Positions 24,966-34,145 of a DNA stretch of 44,401 nucleotides are shown here, in pieces. The translations under genes and the position numbers were made by a program. A model generated the notes under the pieces. That model saw nothing but the letters and a program-made list of their open reading frames with translations, searched no databases and was not told the origin of the DNA. Position 1 is the first letter of the stretch, and each line of letters starts with the position of its first letter. The stretch is taken from NCBI GenBank assembly GCA_051744925.1, contig JBNJDM010000004.1, forward strand, positions 1 to 44,401, written 5' to 3'. Origin of the DNA: JACKCP01 sp051744925 (GTDB lineage: Bacteria; Desulfobacterota; Desulfobacteria; Desulfobacterales; JACKCP01).

Positions 24966-26243
24966 TTAGTCAGCTTTTTTTCTTAAAAAAGTAGGGAGTT
25001 CAAGCCCGGACTTTTTCTTTTTTCTGAAATAAGCCGGTGTGTCAAGAGACTGGGAAAGTCTGTTTGAATTTGAATCGCTTTCGATTTCATCCTGACCTTC
25101 AACTCTGCTTATGCTTTGAATCTGAGGATCTTTTTTTGAAGCTGAATAATTGATTATATTATCTGACTCAGAAATATGTGAATTGTCAGAAATATCTGTG
25201 GCTGTAGCTGGTCTTATTCTTCCTCTTGTCGGAGTGTTTGATGATTTTGAAGAATATGAGTCTGTTTTATAGTAATTAGGACTTGTTTCAGTTTCAATTC
25301 CTGTTGCTATAACTGTAATCTGTATTTCATCTTCAAGGCTGTCATCTATTGCCTGACCCCAGATAAGGTTAACATCATCTCCTGCTTCACTGTATATTTT
25401 ATCCATTGCATCATTTAATTCATTCATGGAAAGGTTTTCAGAAGATGTTATATTAACAAGTATGCCTTTTGCGCCTCTGATGGAAATATCGTTTAAAAGC
25501 GGATGTGATATAGCACTGTCTGCCGATTCAACAGCTCTTGTTTCACCGGTTGAAGTACCGATTCCCATGAGAGCAACTCCTGCTTCTGACATTATGGTTT
25601 TTACATCAGCAAAGTCGAGGTTAACAAGTCCGGGCTTAAATATAAGATCAGAGATTCCTTTGACAGAGTGGTGTAAAATTTCATCTGCTTTTTTAAACAT
25701 ATCAACAACAGTAGTGTTTTTAAGCGCAATAGTAGAAAGTCTGTTGTTTGGTATAGTAATTACTGTATCAACAATATCCCTTAATTCTTCAAGGCCTTGT
25801 TCTGCCTGTTCCAGTCTTCTTTTCCCTTCAAAGGAAAAAGGCTTTGTAACAACAGCAACTGTAAGTATGTTCATTTCTTTGCATACTTTTGCAACTACCG
25901 GAGCTGCTCCTGTTCCTGTTCCGCCTCCCAGCCCTGCTGTAATAAACACCATGTGAGCGTCTTTAAGGGCCTCTTTAATTTCTTCAATGTTTTCCTGGGC
26001 AGCCTGCTTGCCTTTTTGAGGATCTGCTCCCGCACCAAGTCCGAGTGTGGTAGTAGTACCAAGCTGGATTTTTACATTCGCCTTTGAATTTTCAAGATCC
26101 TGAGCATCTGTGTTGGCTACAATAAACTTTACACCTTCCAGTTCAGAATTAATCATATTGTTTACTGCGTTGCCGCCGGCGCCGCCTACACCTATTATTT
26201 TGAGTCTGGCAGTGTTCTCATTTTCTACATATGAAAAACTCAT
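24966..26243 (-). CDS. ftsZ: Cell-division tubulin homologue FtsZ
   Basis: 425 residues. GTPase forming the Z ring. GTP-binding VGGAGGNAVNNM at 19-30, tubulin signature GGGTGTG at 106-112, and the T7 loop NLDFADVKTIM. A variable linker at about 320-399 (Ser/Asn/Asp rich) leads to the C-terminal peptide that binds FtsA/ZipA-type partners. Here the tail contains two similar peptides in a row, LDTPAYFRKK (400-409) and LELPTFLRKKAD (414-425), where most FtsZ proteins have one. AAAGGAGG lies 5 bases before the ATG. Last gene of the division cluster, 36 bp behind ftsA. Confidence 0.97.
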   Translation of the reverse strand: MSFSYVENENTARLKIIGVGGAGGNAVNNMINSELEGVKFIVANTDAQDLENSKANVKIQLGTTTTLGLGAGADPQKGKQAAQENIEEIKEALKDAHMVFITAGLGGGTGTGAAPVVAKVCKEMNILTVAVVTKPFSFEGKRRLEQAEQGLEELRDIVDTVITIPNNRLSTIALKNTTVVDMFKKADEILHHSVKGISDLIFKPGLVNLDFADVKTIMSEAGVALMGIGTSTGETRAVESADSAISHPLLNDISIRGAKGILVNITSSENLSMNELNDAMDKIYSEAGDDVNLIWGQAIDDSLEDEIQITVIATGIETETSPNYYKTDSYSSKSSNTPTRGRIRPATATDISDNSHISESDNIINYSASKKDPQIQSISRVEGQDEIESDSNSNRLSQSLDTPAYFRKKKKSGLELPTFLRKKAD

Positions 26244-26279
26244 GTTTGCCTCCTTTTATTATAAAGCCGTTTTGTTTTT

Positions 26280-27509
26280 TTATTTGAACCAGTCAATTAT
26301 TTGCTGGAAAATTTTGCTGAAATTGTTTTTGTTTTTTCTTGTATTTCCGAATTCAAAAACATCCTTTGCTCCAAATCTTACAAGACCAACTGCGGTTGAG
26401 TAGTCCGGTCTGTTAACTGCATCGCTCAGTCCACTTACATTTGATGGGAAACCGATTCTTACCGGAGTGTTGAATATAGATTCTGCAAGGTCAACAATAC
26501 CCGGCATATTTGCTGTCCCTCCTGTTAATACAATTCCTGAAGGGATTTCATATTCCATACCTGATCTGTAAATTTCATCATTGAGCATAGTAAGAATTTC
26601 TTCTGTTCGTTTTTCTAAAATTTCGCATAAAATCTGGCGGTGGGTTTCATTGTCGCCTTTTTTACCCATTGAAGGTATTGTGATTATTTCTTCAGGATCT
26701 ATATTATCTGAAATGCATTCACCTTTATTCAGTTTCAGCATTTCAGCGTCATGTACAGGAGTGTTCATAACAGCTGCAACATCTTTTGTAAGAATCTGTC
26801 CTGCAATCGGAAGAACATAAGTATATTTAATATTTCCACCGGAAAAAATCGACATATCAGAAGAATTGCCGCCGATATCTATAAGAGCAACTCCGTGTTC
26901 CTTTTCTTCTTCTGTAAGAACTGTTGCTGATGATGCAAGAGACTCAAGAACTATTTTTTTAATTTCAAGGCCGGCTATATCGACACATTTAACAATATTT
27001 TGAATAAAGGTTCCCGGCCCGGATACTATATGAATTTTAACTTCCAGAGTTCCTCCGGCCATGCCTTCTGGATTCTGGATACCGTGCTGGTCATTTACAA
27101 TAAATTCCTGTGGCAGAACATGGATTATTTCAGATTTTTTCAGATGTGCTTTTGACGAGATCTGGGCTGTAGCCTGCTCAATAACTCTGTCTATGTCATG
27201 TTTTGTTATTTCAGATGAGTTTGTAATAATTACTCCTGAACCGGAATATCCTTTAATATGCTGGCCTGAAATCCCGGTATAAACTTCTGAAATTTCACAT
27301 GCAGCCATTATTTCAGCAGCATCAACAGCCCTTTGGATTGCTGTAACTGTAGAGGTAATATCAACAATTGCACCTTTTTTAATCCCGGTTGAATTTTCTT
27401 CTCCGACACCGATGATTTGAATTTCATTGTTTATCAACTCTCCTACAACAGCTCTTACTTTTGTTGTACCTATGTCTAAACCTACTATTATCTCGCCTTT
27501 TTGTGCCAT
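26280..27509 (-). CDS. ftsA: Cell-division actin homologue FtsA
   Basis: 409 residues. Tethers FtsZ to the membrane and recruits late division proteins. Actin-type phosphate 1 loop VGLDIGTTKVRAVVGE at the N-terminus, the FtsA-specific 1C subdomain (about 80-165), phosphate 2 GVALIDIGGNSSDMSIF, adenosine motif IVLTGGTANMPG, and a C-terminal amphipathic helix (SKIFQQIIDWFK) serving as membrane anchor. GGAGG precedes the ATG. It sits between ftsQ and ftsZ, 13 bp behind ftsQ. Confidence 0.96.
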   Translation of the reverse strand: MAQKGEIIVGLDIGTTKVRAVVGELINNEIQIIGVGEENSTGIKKGAIVDITSTVTAIQRAVDAAEIMAACEISEVYTGISGQHIKGYSGSGVIITNSSEITKHDIDRVIEQATAQISSKAHLKKSEIIHVLPQEFIVNDQHGIQNPEGMAGGTLEVKIHIVSGPGTFIQNIVKCVDIAGLEIKKIVLESLASSATVLTEEEKEHGVALIDIGGNSSDMSIFSGGNIKYTYVLPIAGQILTKDVAAVMNTPVHDAEMLKLNKGECISDNIDPEEIITIPSMGKKGDNETHRQILCEILEKRTEEILTMLNDEIYRSGMEYEIPSGIVLTGGTANMPGIVDLAESIFNTPVRIGFPSNVSGLSDAVNRPDYSTAVGLVRFGAKDVFEFGNTRKNKNNFSKIFQQIIDWFK

Positions 27510-27522
27510 TGTTCCTCCTTTT

Positions 27523-28308
27523 TCAGCCTCTTGCAGGAAAGGGTGTTATTACTACCCGTTTTTTTCTGGATAAATCTAGCTGATCAATTTTCTTATCAGG
27601 AAATTTTCTTTTAAAATAAATATTTATTAATCTGAGATTATGAAATTTATCTTCAAAATCATTAAAACCAAGAATCATTTTTTTACATAAATTAGTATTT
27701 AAAACTTTTACTCCTATATCTTTGTCCATGACTATTTTGCTTGAGCCGGTAAATAGGCCGGTATTATAAATATCTTTTTCAGTTTTTATAAGGCTCATTG
27801 CAGTATTAAGTTCTTTGCTCTGATTATTAACGTCAAAAATATTCAATCCGTGTATTTCGGGAATATTTGTATTTAAATCTTTTTTATCCGCTTTTTTGAA
27901 AATTCTTCCTTCATTATTGAGAAGGTAAGTTCTGTTTAATTTTATTTTTGCAGCCGGAGTATGCTCTTTAATATTAATTTTTATTTTATCAGGGAACTCT
28001 CTTTTTATAGAACAGTCATCAATCCAGTCAGAATGGACAAGTCTTTTTCTGATGAGCTTGAGATTCATTCTGATAATACTTTCATTTTCACTTATATCAG
28101 CAGTATGAAGGACTGTACTTCTGTTAAGCCTTTTATTTCCTTTGACAATTACTTTTTCAGCAAAAAAAGTATTACTTTGTATTATCATATCATGGGCAAA
28201 AATCAGTCCTGTACCGAGAAAAAAAATAAAACCTGTGTGGAAAAGAAAATATACTATTTTTTTCCATCTTGGTATCATGTTTGTATTTTTTTTCTTAGCG
28301 CCCGACAA
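27523..28308 (-). CDS. ftsQ: Cell-division protein FtsQ (POTRA domain)
   Basis: 261 residues from a TTG start at 28308, chosen because GGAGG lies 6 bases before it, while the in-frame ATG at 28278 has no ribosome site. Bitopic inner-membrane protein: short basic cytoplasmic tail, membrane segment at about 19-41 (YFLFHTGFIFFLGTGLIFAH), then the periplasmic POTRA domain (about 52-120; VIVKGNKRLNRSTVLHTADI, WIDDCSIKREFPDKIKINI) and the FtsQ beta domain. The end overlaps no gene; the start overlaps murB by 14 nt. It recruits FtsL and partners. Sequence is divergent, but context and layout fit. Confidence 0.9.
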   Translation of the reverse strand: MSGAKKKNTNMIPRWKKIVYFLFHTGFIFFLGTGLIFAHDMIIQSNTFFAEKVIVKGNKRLNRSTVLHTADISENESIIRMNLKLIRKRLVHSDWIDDCSIKREFPDKIKINIKEHTPAAKIKLNRTYLLNNEGRIFKKADKKDLNTNIPEIHGLNIFDVNNQSKELNTAMSLIKTEKDIYNTGLFTGSSKIVMDKDIGVKVLNTNLCKKMILGFNDFEDKFHNLRLINIYFKRKFPDKKIDQLDLSRKKRVVITPFPARG

Positions 28309-29218
28309 TTTTAACCTCCGGTTTAAGATCTATGTTAAATCTTTGTTTTACTTTCTTTTGTACAAGTTCCTTTAGTTTTAATATGTCTTGTGTAGTTGCA
28401 TTGTTTTTATTTGTAATAAAGTTTGCATGAACTTTGGAAATTTCTGCTCCGCCTATTGATTTACCTTTTAAACCTGCTTTTTCTATAAGCATTCCCGCAG
28501 GTATTTCAGAAGACGGGTTTTTGAAAAAAGATCCGCATGAAGCCAGCTTTAGAGGTTGTTTTTCTTTTCTTTTTTTTATTAATTCTTTTGCTTCTTTATA
28601 TGTTTTATTTTTATCTGTTTTATCAAGCTCAAGCAAAACATCAATAATTATATAATTTTCGATTCTTTGATTCTTAAAGTCTAGTTTCCTGTACCCTGGT
28701 ATAAGATCATGATCTTTAATTTTTAAAAGATTTCCACTTTCATCAACTGCTGTTATTTCTTTAATAACTGAAGATATGTTTCCCTTGTCTGTACCAGCAT
28801 TCATAAATACTGCACCACCTACCAGACCGGGAATTCCTGTAAGGCAATTAAGTCCCAGATAACCTCTTGCAGCGGCATACCAGCATAGCCTGGGGAGCTT
28901 GACTCCTGACTGAACTCTTAAAAGTACTGAATGCTCATTTTCATTTTCTGTTAAAAAAGATGAAAAATATTTTCCGGGATTTATGACATATTTTATCCCT
29001 GTATCTTTAACTAATGTATTGGTTCCGCCTCCGATAACATTGAAATCAGAGTTTTCTGACTTAATCTTTTTCAGAAGATTGATCAGTGACTCAAGGTTTT
29101 CAGGTTCTGCAAAAAAGTCTGCTTTTCCTCCTGTTCTAAAACCTGTTTTTGGGCCCAGATCAACATCTTTTGAGATATTAACCTTAAAGGTCTGATTGTT
29201 TAACTCAGTTGTGAGCAT
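28295..29218 (-). CDS. murB: UDP-N-acetylenolpyruvoylglucosamine reductase MurB
   Basis: 307 residues. NADPH/FAD enzyme reducing UDP-GlcNAc-enolpyruvate to UDP-MurNAc. FAD-binding FNVIGGGTNTLVKD and GIPGLVGGAVFMNAGT, the proton-donor serine region SCGSFFKNP, and the C-terminal Glu in LKPEVKIVG. The length and the lack of the extra loop of E. coli MurB (342 residues) place it with type II enzymes. It overlaps murC and ftsQ by 14 nt each. In many dcw clusters a ddl gene follows murB; here ftsQ follows directly. Confidence 0.95.
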   Translation of the reverse strand: MLTTELNNQTFKVNISKDVDLGPKTGFRTGGKADFFAEPENLESLINLLKKIKSENSDFNVIGGGTNTLVKDTGIKYVINPGKYFSSFLTENENEHSVLLRVQSGVKLPRLCWYAAARGYLGLNCLTGIPGLVGGAVFMNAGTDKGNISSVIKEITAVDESGNLLKIKDHDLIPGYRKLDFKNQRIENYIIIDVLLELDKTDKNKTYKEAKELIKKRKEKQPLKLASCGSFFKNPSSEIPAGMLIEKAGLKGKSIGGAEISKVHANFITNKNNATTQDILKLKELVQKKVKQRFNIDLKPEVKIVGR

Positions 29219-30587
29219 TTATAATATCCTCAACAAATTTTTCACCAAGTTTGTAAACATTTCCTGCACCCAGAGTAAGAATTACACTGTCCTGATTAAG
29301 TTTTGTTTTCAGACAGTCAAGAACGTCCTGATCTGTCATGCAGCAGTAAACATTTTTGTGACCATGTTCTTTTACACCTTCACAGAGAGATTTGTTTGAG
29401 ATACCAGGGATCTCTTTTTCACCTGCGGGATAAACAGGAACAATTATGAGCTTGTCGCTTTCATAAAATGATCTTGAAAAATCTTCAAAAAGAGATTTTG
29501 TTCTTGAATATCTGTGAGGCTGAAAAACTACAGTTATGTTTTTTTCAGGATAAGCCTCTCTCAGAGTTTTCAGGGTTGTCTGGATTTCAGTAGGGTGATG
29601 TCCGTAATCATCCATGACAACTAGATTATTGAGCTTGCCTTTTATTTCCATTCTTCTTTGAACACCTGATATTTTTTTCAGTGCAGATTCGATTGTTTTA
29701 AAAGGTATTCCAAGTTCACATCCCAGAGCTATCGAGGCAAGAGCATTGGAAACATTATGCAGACCAGGAAGATTAAGAGTAATTTGACCTATAATTTTAT
29801 TGGAATACTCTACGCTGAAACTGCTTGTAAGATTTGAAAAACTTATGTTTTTTGCTCTGTAATCAGCCTGTTTCTGGAATCCGTATGTTACAAACCTTTT
29901 TTTAATATCAGGAATAATATCCTGAATATATTCATTATCAAGGCAGATGATGCTTAAGCCGTAAAAAGGTATTTTATTTATAAAATCGAGAAAATCTTTT
30001 TTTATCTCTTCAATCGATCCGTAATAATCAAGGTGTTCTTTATCAATATTTGTTACAATTGCAACTGATGGAGTCATTTTAAGAAATGATCCGTCTGATT
30101 CATCTGCTTCTGCAACTAAAAATGAGCCTGCTCCAAGCCTTGCATTTGTTCCTATTCTTTTGAGTTTACCGCCAATAATTATAGTAGGGTCAATATTTCC
30201 TTCTATAAGAACTTCTGAAACAAGGGATGTAGTGGTGGTTTTGCCGTGCGCTCCTGCAACAGCTACGCCGTACTTCAGCCTCATAAGCTCTGCAAGCATT
30301 TCAGCCCGCGGAATTACCGGAATATTGAGATCTTTAGCTGATTTTATTTCAATATTGTCTGAATTTACAGCAGAAGATACAACTATAACATCAGCATTTT
30401 CAATATTTAATTTATTATGTCCCATATAAATTTTTCCGCCGAGCTTTGCAAGACGTCTGGTGTTTTCATTCTCCTTAAGATCGGAACCAGATACTTTATA
30501 TCCCTGGGTAAGAAGTATCTCTGCAATACTGCTCATCCCTATTCCGCCTATTCCGACAAGATGTATATGGTATGATTTATCAAACAT
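29205..30587 (-). CDS. murC: UDP-N-acetylmuramate-L-alanine ligase MurC
   Basis: 460 residues. Adds L-Ala to UDP-MurNAc. N-terminal Rossmann domain with LVGIGGIGMSSIAEILL, ATP-binding GAHGKTTTTSLVSEVL at about 108-123, central AEADESDGSF and NIDKEHLDYYGS, and the C-terminal ligase domain with DDYGHHPTEI and VFQPHRYSRT. Full family length. Its start lies 3 bp behind the murG stop and its end overlaps murB by 14 nt. Confidence 0.97.
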   Translation of the reverse strand: MFDKSYHIHLVGIGGIGMSSIAEILLTQGYKVSGSDLKENENTRRLAKLGGKIYMGHNKLNIENADVIVVSSAVNSDNIEIKSAKDLNIPVIPRAEMLAELMRLKYGVAVAGAHGKTTTTSLVSEVLIEGNIDPTIIIGGKLKRIGTNARLGAGSFLVAEADESDGSFLKMTPSVAIVTNIDKEHLDYYGSIEEIKKDFLDFINKIPFYGLSIICLDNEYIQDIIPDIKKRFVTYGFQKQADYRAKNISFSNLTSSFSVEYSNKIIGQITLNLPGLHNVSNALASIALGCELGIPFKTIESALKKISGVQRRMEIKGKLNNLVVMDDYGHHPTEIQTTLKTLREAYPEKNITVVFQPHRYSRTKSLFEDFSRSFYESDKLIIVPVYPAGEKEIPGISNKSLCEGVKEHGHKNVYCCMTDQDVLDCLKTKLNQDSVILTLGAGNVYKLGEKFVEDIINAHN

Positions 30588-30590
30588 AAA

Positions 30591-31673
30591 TTAACTTAGC
30601 TTTCCTTTTATTCTGTAATAGATTTCATCTGCTGCATTTGGTTTTGCAGCTTTTTTCATATTTTTGCTCATAGTTTCAAGCCTGTTTTTATCATTAATTA
30701 ATGATTTTACTGCTTCAGCAAGAACTTCACCTGTAAGATTTTTTTCTTCAATCAGTACTGCTGCATTATCACCTGCAAGAGATTTTGCATTAAAATACTG
30801 GTGATTGTGAGTAGCAAAAGGGAAGGGCACAAGTATTGCCGGAATTTTTGCGCATGTTAGTTCAGCAATTGTAGATGCACCTGCTCTTGCAATAATCAAA
30901 TCAGATTTTGAGTAAATATCAGTGATTTTACTGAAAAAAGGCTGAACTTCGAAATTAGCCTTTTTTTCAATAAAATTTTTTTTAACAAATTCATAGTCTT
31001 TTTCACCGGTTTGATGAATAAATTTCATTTTATCAAGGTCTTCAAAGAATTTGAGTGAATCGCATACTGCTTTGTTGATTGACTCAGCTCCCTGACTTCC
31101 GCCTGTAATAAAAATAGTTGCACTTTTTTTATCAGTTTTGTAAGCATTAAGGCCTATTTTTTTTCTTATTGGATTTCCTGTGAAAATATTTTTACCATCT
31201 GGTCCTAGTTTTGTATCAGGAAACGATGTAAAATTTAATTTTGCAAAATATGCAAAAATTTTATTCGAGATTCCAGGTACTGAATTTTGCTCCTGAAGAA
31301 ATACAGGAATATTTCCAATTATAGCTGCTATAATAACCGGTACAGAAACATATCCTCCAACCCCGATTACAGCATCTGCTTTAAACTTTTTAAGCTCTGT
31401 ACGCGCAAGTGATACAGATTTTAAGACTGTTAATAAGTTTTTAAATTTATTTAAAAAGCTTTTACCTAAAATTCCACCTGAAGGAATTACTTTATATTCA
31501 TAACCTTCATTATTTAAAATATTTTTTTCCAGAGAATTGCCTGTATTTAAAAACAGCACTTCATTTAAGGAGTTTTTTTCAGTAAATACATCAGCAAGAG
31601 CAACACCCGGATAAAGATGTCCTCCTGTTCCTCCTCCTGTTATAGCTATTTTGAAATTTTTCTTTTTATCCAT
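30591..31673 (-). CDS. murG: Lipid II-forming glycosyltransferase MurG
   Basis: 360 residues. Peripheral inner-membrane GT-B (family GT28) enzyme transferring GlcNAc to lipid I. G-loop 1 ITGGGTGGHLYPGVALAD at the N-terminus, GVGGYVSVPVIIAA, QEQNSVPGISNK, the central ITGGSQGAESIN (second G-loop), and RAGASTIAEL with PFPFATHNHQYFNA in the UDP-GlcNAc site. The start overlaps the ftsW end by 8 nt. Complete. Confidence 0.97.
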   Translation of the reverse strand: MDKKKNFKIAITGGGTGGHLYPGVALADVFTEKNSLNEVLFLNTGNSLEKNILNNEGYEYKVIPSGGILGKSFLNKFKNLLTVLKSVSLARTELKKFKADAVIGVGGYVSVPVIIAAIIGNIPVFLQEQNSVPGISNKIFAYFAKLNFTSFPDTKLGPDGKNIFTGNPIRKKIGLNAYKTDKKSATIFITGGSQGAESINKAVCDSLKFFEDLDKMKFIHQTGEKDYEFVKKNFIEKKANFEVQPFFSKITDIYSKSDLIIARAGASTIAELTCAKIPAILVPFPFATHNHQYFNAKSLAGDNAAVLIEEKNLTGEVLAEAVKSLINDKNRLETMSKNMKKAAKPNAADEIYYRIKGKLS

Positions 31674-32787
31674 CTGAAGCAGCTCCGATATTCATTAGTA
31701 TTCCAACAGCTGACATATTCATTAACAGTGCTGTTCCTCCGTAACTGATAAAAGGGAGGGGCAACCCCTTAGGAGGCAAAATAGAAAGGGTTACCCCCAT
31801 ATTAATAACAACATGCAGTCCAATGACTGAAGTGATCCCTGTAGCAAGCAGTGATCCGAATTTATCCGGTGCACTTTCAGCAATTTTAAATCCTCTTATT
31901 AGAAATGCTGAAAAAAGGAAAATCAGAAAAAAAACTCCGATAAAGCCTGTTTCTTCACCTATTATTGAAAAAATAAAATCTGTATGTGATTCAGGAAGAT
32001 ATTCAAGTTTAAGCATTCCGTCTCCAAGCCCTGTTCCGAAAAAACCTCCATTAATGAATGCTTTTAAAGACATCGTTGCCTGGTATGAAATTGTAGAACT
32101 GTATTCCCAGGGATTAAGAAAGCTTAAAATTCTGTCTACCCTGTAATCCTGCTGAAGCATGAAAAATACACCAAGTATAAGTCCGGCAGATGTTAATAAA
32201 ACCATATGCTTTGTCCCTGCACCTCCTGAAACAAGCATTATCCAGATAATAGCTGCTATTATAACTATTGATCCGAAATCGGGCTGGAAATAAAGAAACA
32301 GTGCAAAAATTGCAAAAAGTATAAGGTGGGGAAGTATTCCTTTTTTAAAAGAATCCATGTCTTCCTGGTGAATCGAGATTGTATGTGCAAGGTATATAAT
32401 AATAGTATAAAATGAAAAAACTCCTGGTTGCAAAGATATAAATGGAAGTTTAAGCCATCTTGATGCTCCGCCCACTGTATGACCAAGAGGAGTGATATAG
32501 ATTGCAGCAAGAAGTAGAATAGATAAAACAATGCCGGGATACGCAGCTTTTTTTAAAGTTCTGTAAGGTAAAAATCTGAAAAAAAGAAGAGATACAAGTC
32601 CGCCTGCAGCAAAAATCAACTGTTTTTTGATGAAATAAAACTGGTCTCCGTAAATCCTTCCTGCTGAATGCAGACTTGCTGAATAAAGAACAATCAGGCC
32701 AAAAATCAGAATAAGAAGAAAAGATCCCCATAAAAAAGGATCCTCCAGGATAATTTTTTGAGACCGAAAATTTTGTTTTCTACTCAT
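31666..32787 (-). CDS. ftsW: SEDS glycosyltransferase FtsW
   Basis: 373 residues from the ATG at 32787, which overlaps the murD stop by 8 nt; a longer in-frame start at 32898 would run 119 nt into murD and adds a non-conserved segment. Septal lipid II polymerase working with FtsI. About ten membrane segments; signatures QPDFGSIVII, RVDRILSFLNPW, LPESHTDFIFSIIGEETGFIG, and the C-terminal PKGLPLPFISYGGTALL. GLPLPFISYGG and its place beside murG and murD identify it as FtsW; RodA is the separate gene at 14953-16047. Confidence 0.95.
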   Translation of the reverse strand: MSRKQNFRSQKIILEDPFLWGSFLLILIFGLIVLYSASLHSAGRIYGDQFYFIKKQLIFAAGGLVSLLFFRFLPYRTLKKAAYPGIVLSILLLAAIYITPLGHTVGGASRWLKLPFISLQPGVFSFYTIIIYLAHTISIHQEDMDSFKKGILPHLILFAIFALFLYFQPDFGSIVIIAAIIWIMLVSGGAGTKHMVLLTSAGLILGVFFMLQQDYRVDRILSFLNPWEYSSTISYQATMSLKAFINGGFFGTGLGDGMLKLEYLPESHTDFIFSIIGEETGFIGVFFLIFLFSAFLIRGFKIAESAPDKFGSLLATGITSVIGLHVVINMGVTLSILPPKGLPLPFISYGGTALLMNMSAVGILMNIGAASDG

Positions 32788-34144
32788 GGCTTTTGTCCTG
32801 AAGTTTTTGTACGCAATCTTTGAATACTTCTCCTCTGTGCATGTAATTTTTAAACATATCAAAGCTTGAGCATGCAGGAGAAAAAAGTACTGTTCCATTA
32901 TCTTTTATATTATCAAATGCTTTGTTTACAGCATCTTCCATCGATTTGGCAAAAATGGTGTTTCCTTTGAAATTAACTTCTCTTTTTATTTTTTCCTTTG
33001 TTTCTCCAATAAGAATAAGGTTTTCTACTTTTTTGTTTATTATCTGTTCAAGCATTGCATAATCATAACCTTTGTCTTTTCCTCCCATTATAAGAGAAAT
33101 CACCCCATCCAGACCTTCAAGGGCTTTAAGTACAGAATCAGGATTTGTTGCCTTGGAATCGTTTATAAATTTAGTCTTTCCTACAGTTTTGCAGTATTCC
33201 ATTCTGTGGGGCAGCCCTTTGAAACACTCTATTGCTTTTTTAAGACCTTCCGGAGTTGCTCCGGCTTCAAAAGCAGCTGAGGCAGCTGCGCTCAGATTTT
33301 CCAGATTATGTCTTCCTTCAGGTTTAAATCTGCTTAAGTTAAAGTCTTGCTTAATATTATTAATATTTATTTTTAAATATCCGTTTTCAGCTGAAGCACT
33401 GTTTTGATCCTCAAGGTATTTGTTAAACCAGATTTTTTTTATGGAATGGTTGATTTTAATATTGTCATTTATGTTTAATACTGCGCAATGGGAAGAATTC
33501 ATATTTTTAAAAATATTCAGTTTCGATTTTTTATATCCTTCAAAACCGTCGTATCTGTCCAGGTGATCAGGAGTAATATTTAAAAGTACTGCAATATCAG
33601 GAGCAAAATTTATGGAAGTATCAATCTGAAAACTTGATACTTCTATTACCATTATATCGTAATCATCCTGGTTAAGTACCGCATCTGACAAAGGTGTACC
33701 AAGGTTGCCGCCTTTAAAAACTCTTTTATTGTCCAGGCTGAATATTTCTGCTGTAAGTTCTGTTACAGTACTTTTCCCGTTTGTTCCTGTAACTGCAATA
33801 ACAGGTTTGTTTATATAAGACCATGCAAGCTCAAGCTCTCCTGTTACAACTGCATTGTTCTGAGCTTTTGCTTCTTCGTATATTCTGCTTCTCTGATCTA
33901 TTCCAGGACTCAAAATTACAAGATCTGATTTTGCTATTTGTTTGTCAAAGTCTTTGCCTGTAAATATTTCAATATTTTTTTTGGATAATTTTTTTATTTC
34001 TTCTTTATTAATAATAGTTTCATCAATATCGCAGCCGCATACATTAAATCCTTTGCTGTGCAAAAGGTTTAGTGCAGATATTCCTGACTTACCAAGTCCA
34101 GCAACTGTTGTTTTTTTGTTTTTAAAATTATCAAAAAAATTCAT
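32780..34144 (-). CDS. murD: UDP-N-acetylmuramoylalanine-D-glutamate ligase MurD
   Basis: 454 residues. Adds D-Glu to UDP-MurNAc-L-Ala. N-terminal AGLGKSGISALNLL, ATP-binding VTGTNGKSTVTELTAEI at about 115-131, NITPDHLDRYDG, and NDSKATNPDSVLKAL in the C-terminal domain, all MurD signatures. Starts 1 bp behind mraY and overlaps ftsW by 8 nt. Intact. Confidence 0.97.
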   Translation of the reverse strand: MNFFDNFKNKKTTVAGLGKSGISALNLLHSKGFNVCGCDIDETIINKEEIKKLSKKNIEIFTGKDFDKQIAKSDLVILSPGIDQRSRIYEEAKAQNNAVVTGELELAWSYINKPVIAVTGTNGKSTVTELTAEIFSLDNKRVFKGGNLGTPLSDAVLNQDDYDIMVIEVSSFQIDTSINFAPDIAVLLNITPDHLDRYDGFEGYKKSKLNIFKNMNSSHCAVLNINDNIKINHSIKKIWFNKYLEDQNSASAENGYLKININNIKQDFNLSRFKPEGRHNLENLSAAASAAFEAGATPEGLKKAIECFKGLPHRMEYCKTVGKTKFINDSKATNPDSVLKALEGLDGVISLIMGGKDKGYDYAMLEQIINKKVENLILIGETKEKIKREVNFKGNTIFAKSMEDAVNKAFDNIKDNGTVLFSPACSSFDMFKNYMHRGEVFKDCVQKLQDKSHE

Positions 34145-34145
34145 T

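Noticed and set aside
32788..32898. N-terminal extension of FtsW to the upstream in-frame ATG
   Set aside because: The extension runs deep into murD and has no FtsW-like sequence; the ATG at 32787 gives the normal length and an 8-nt overlap typical of this operon.
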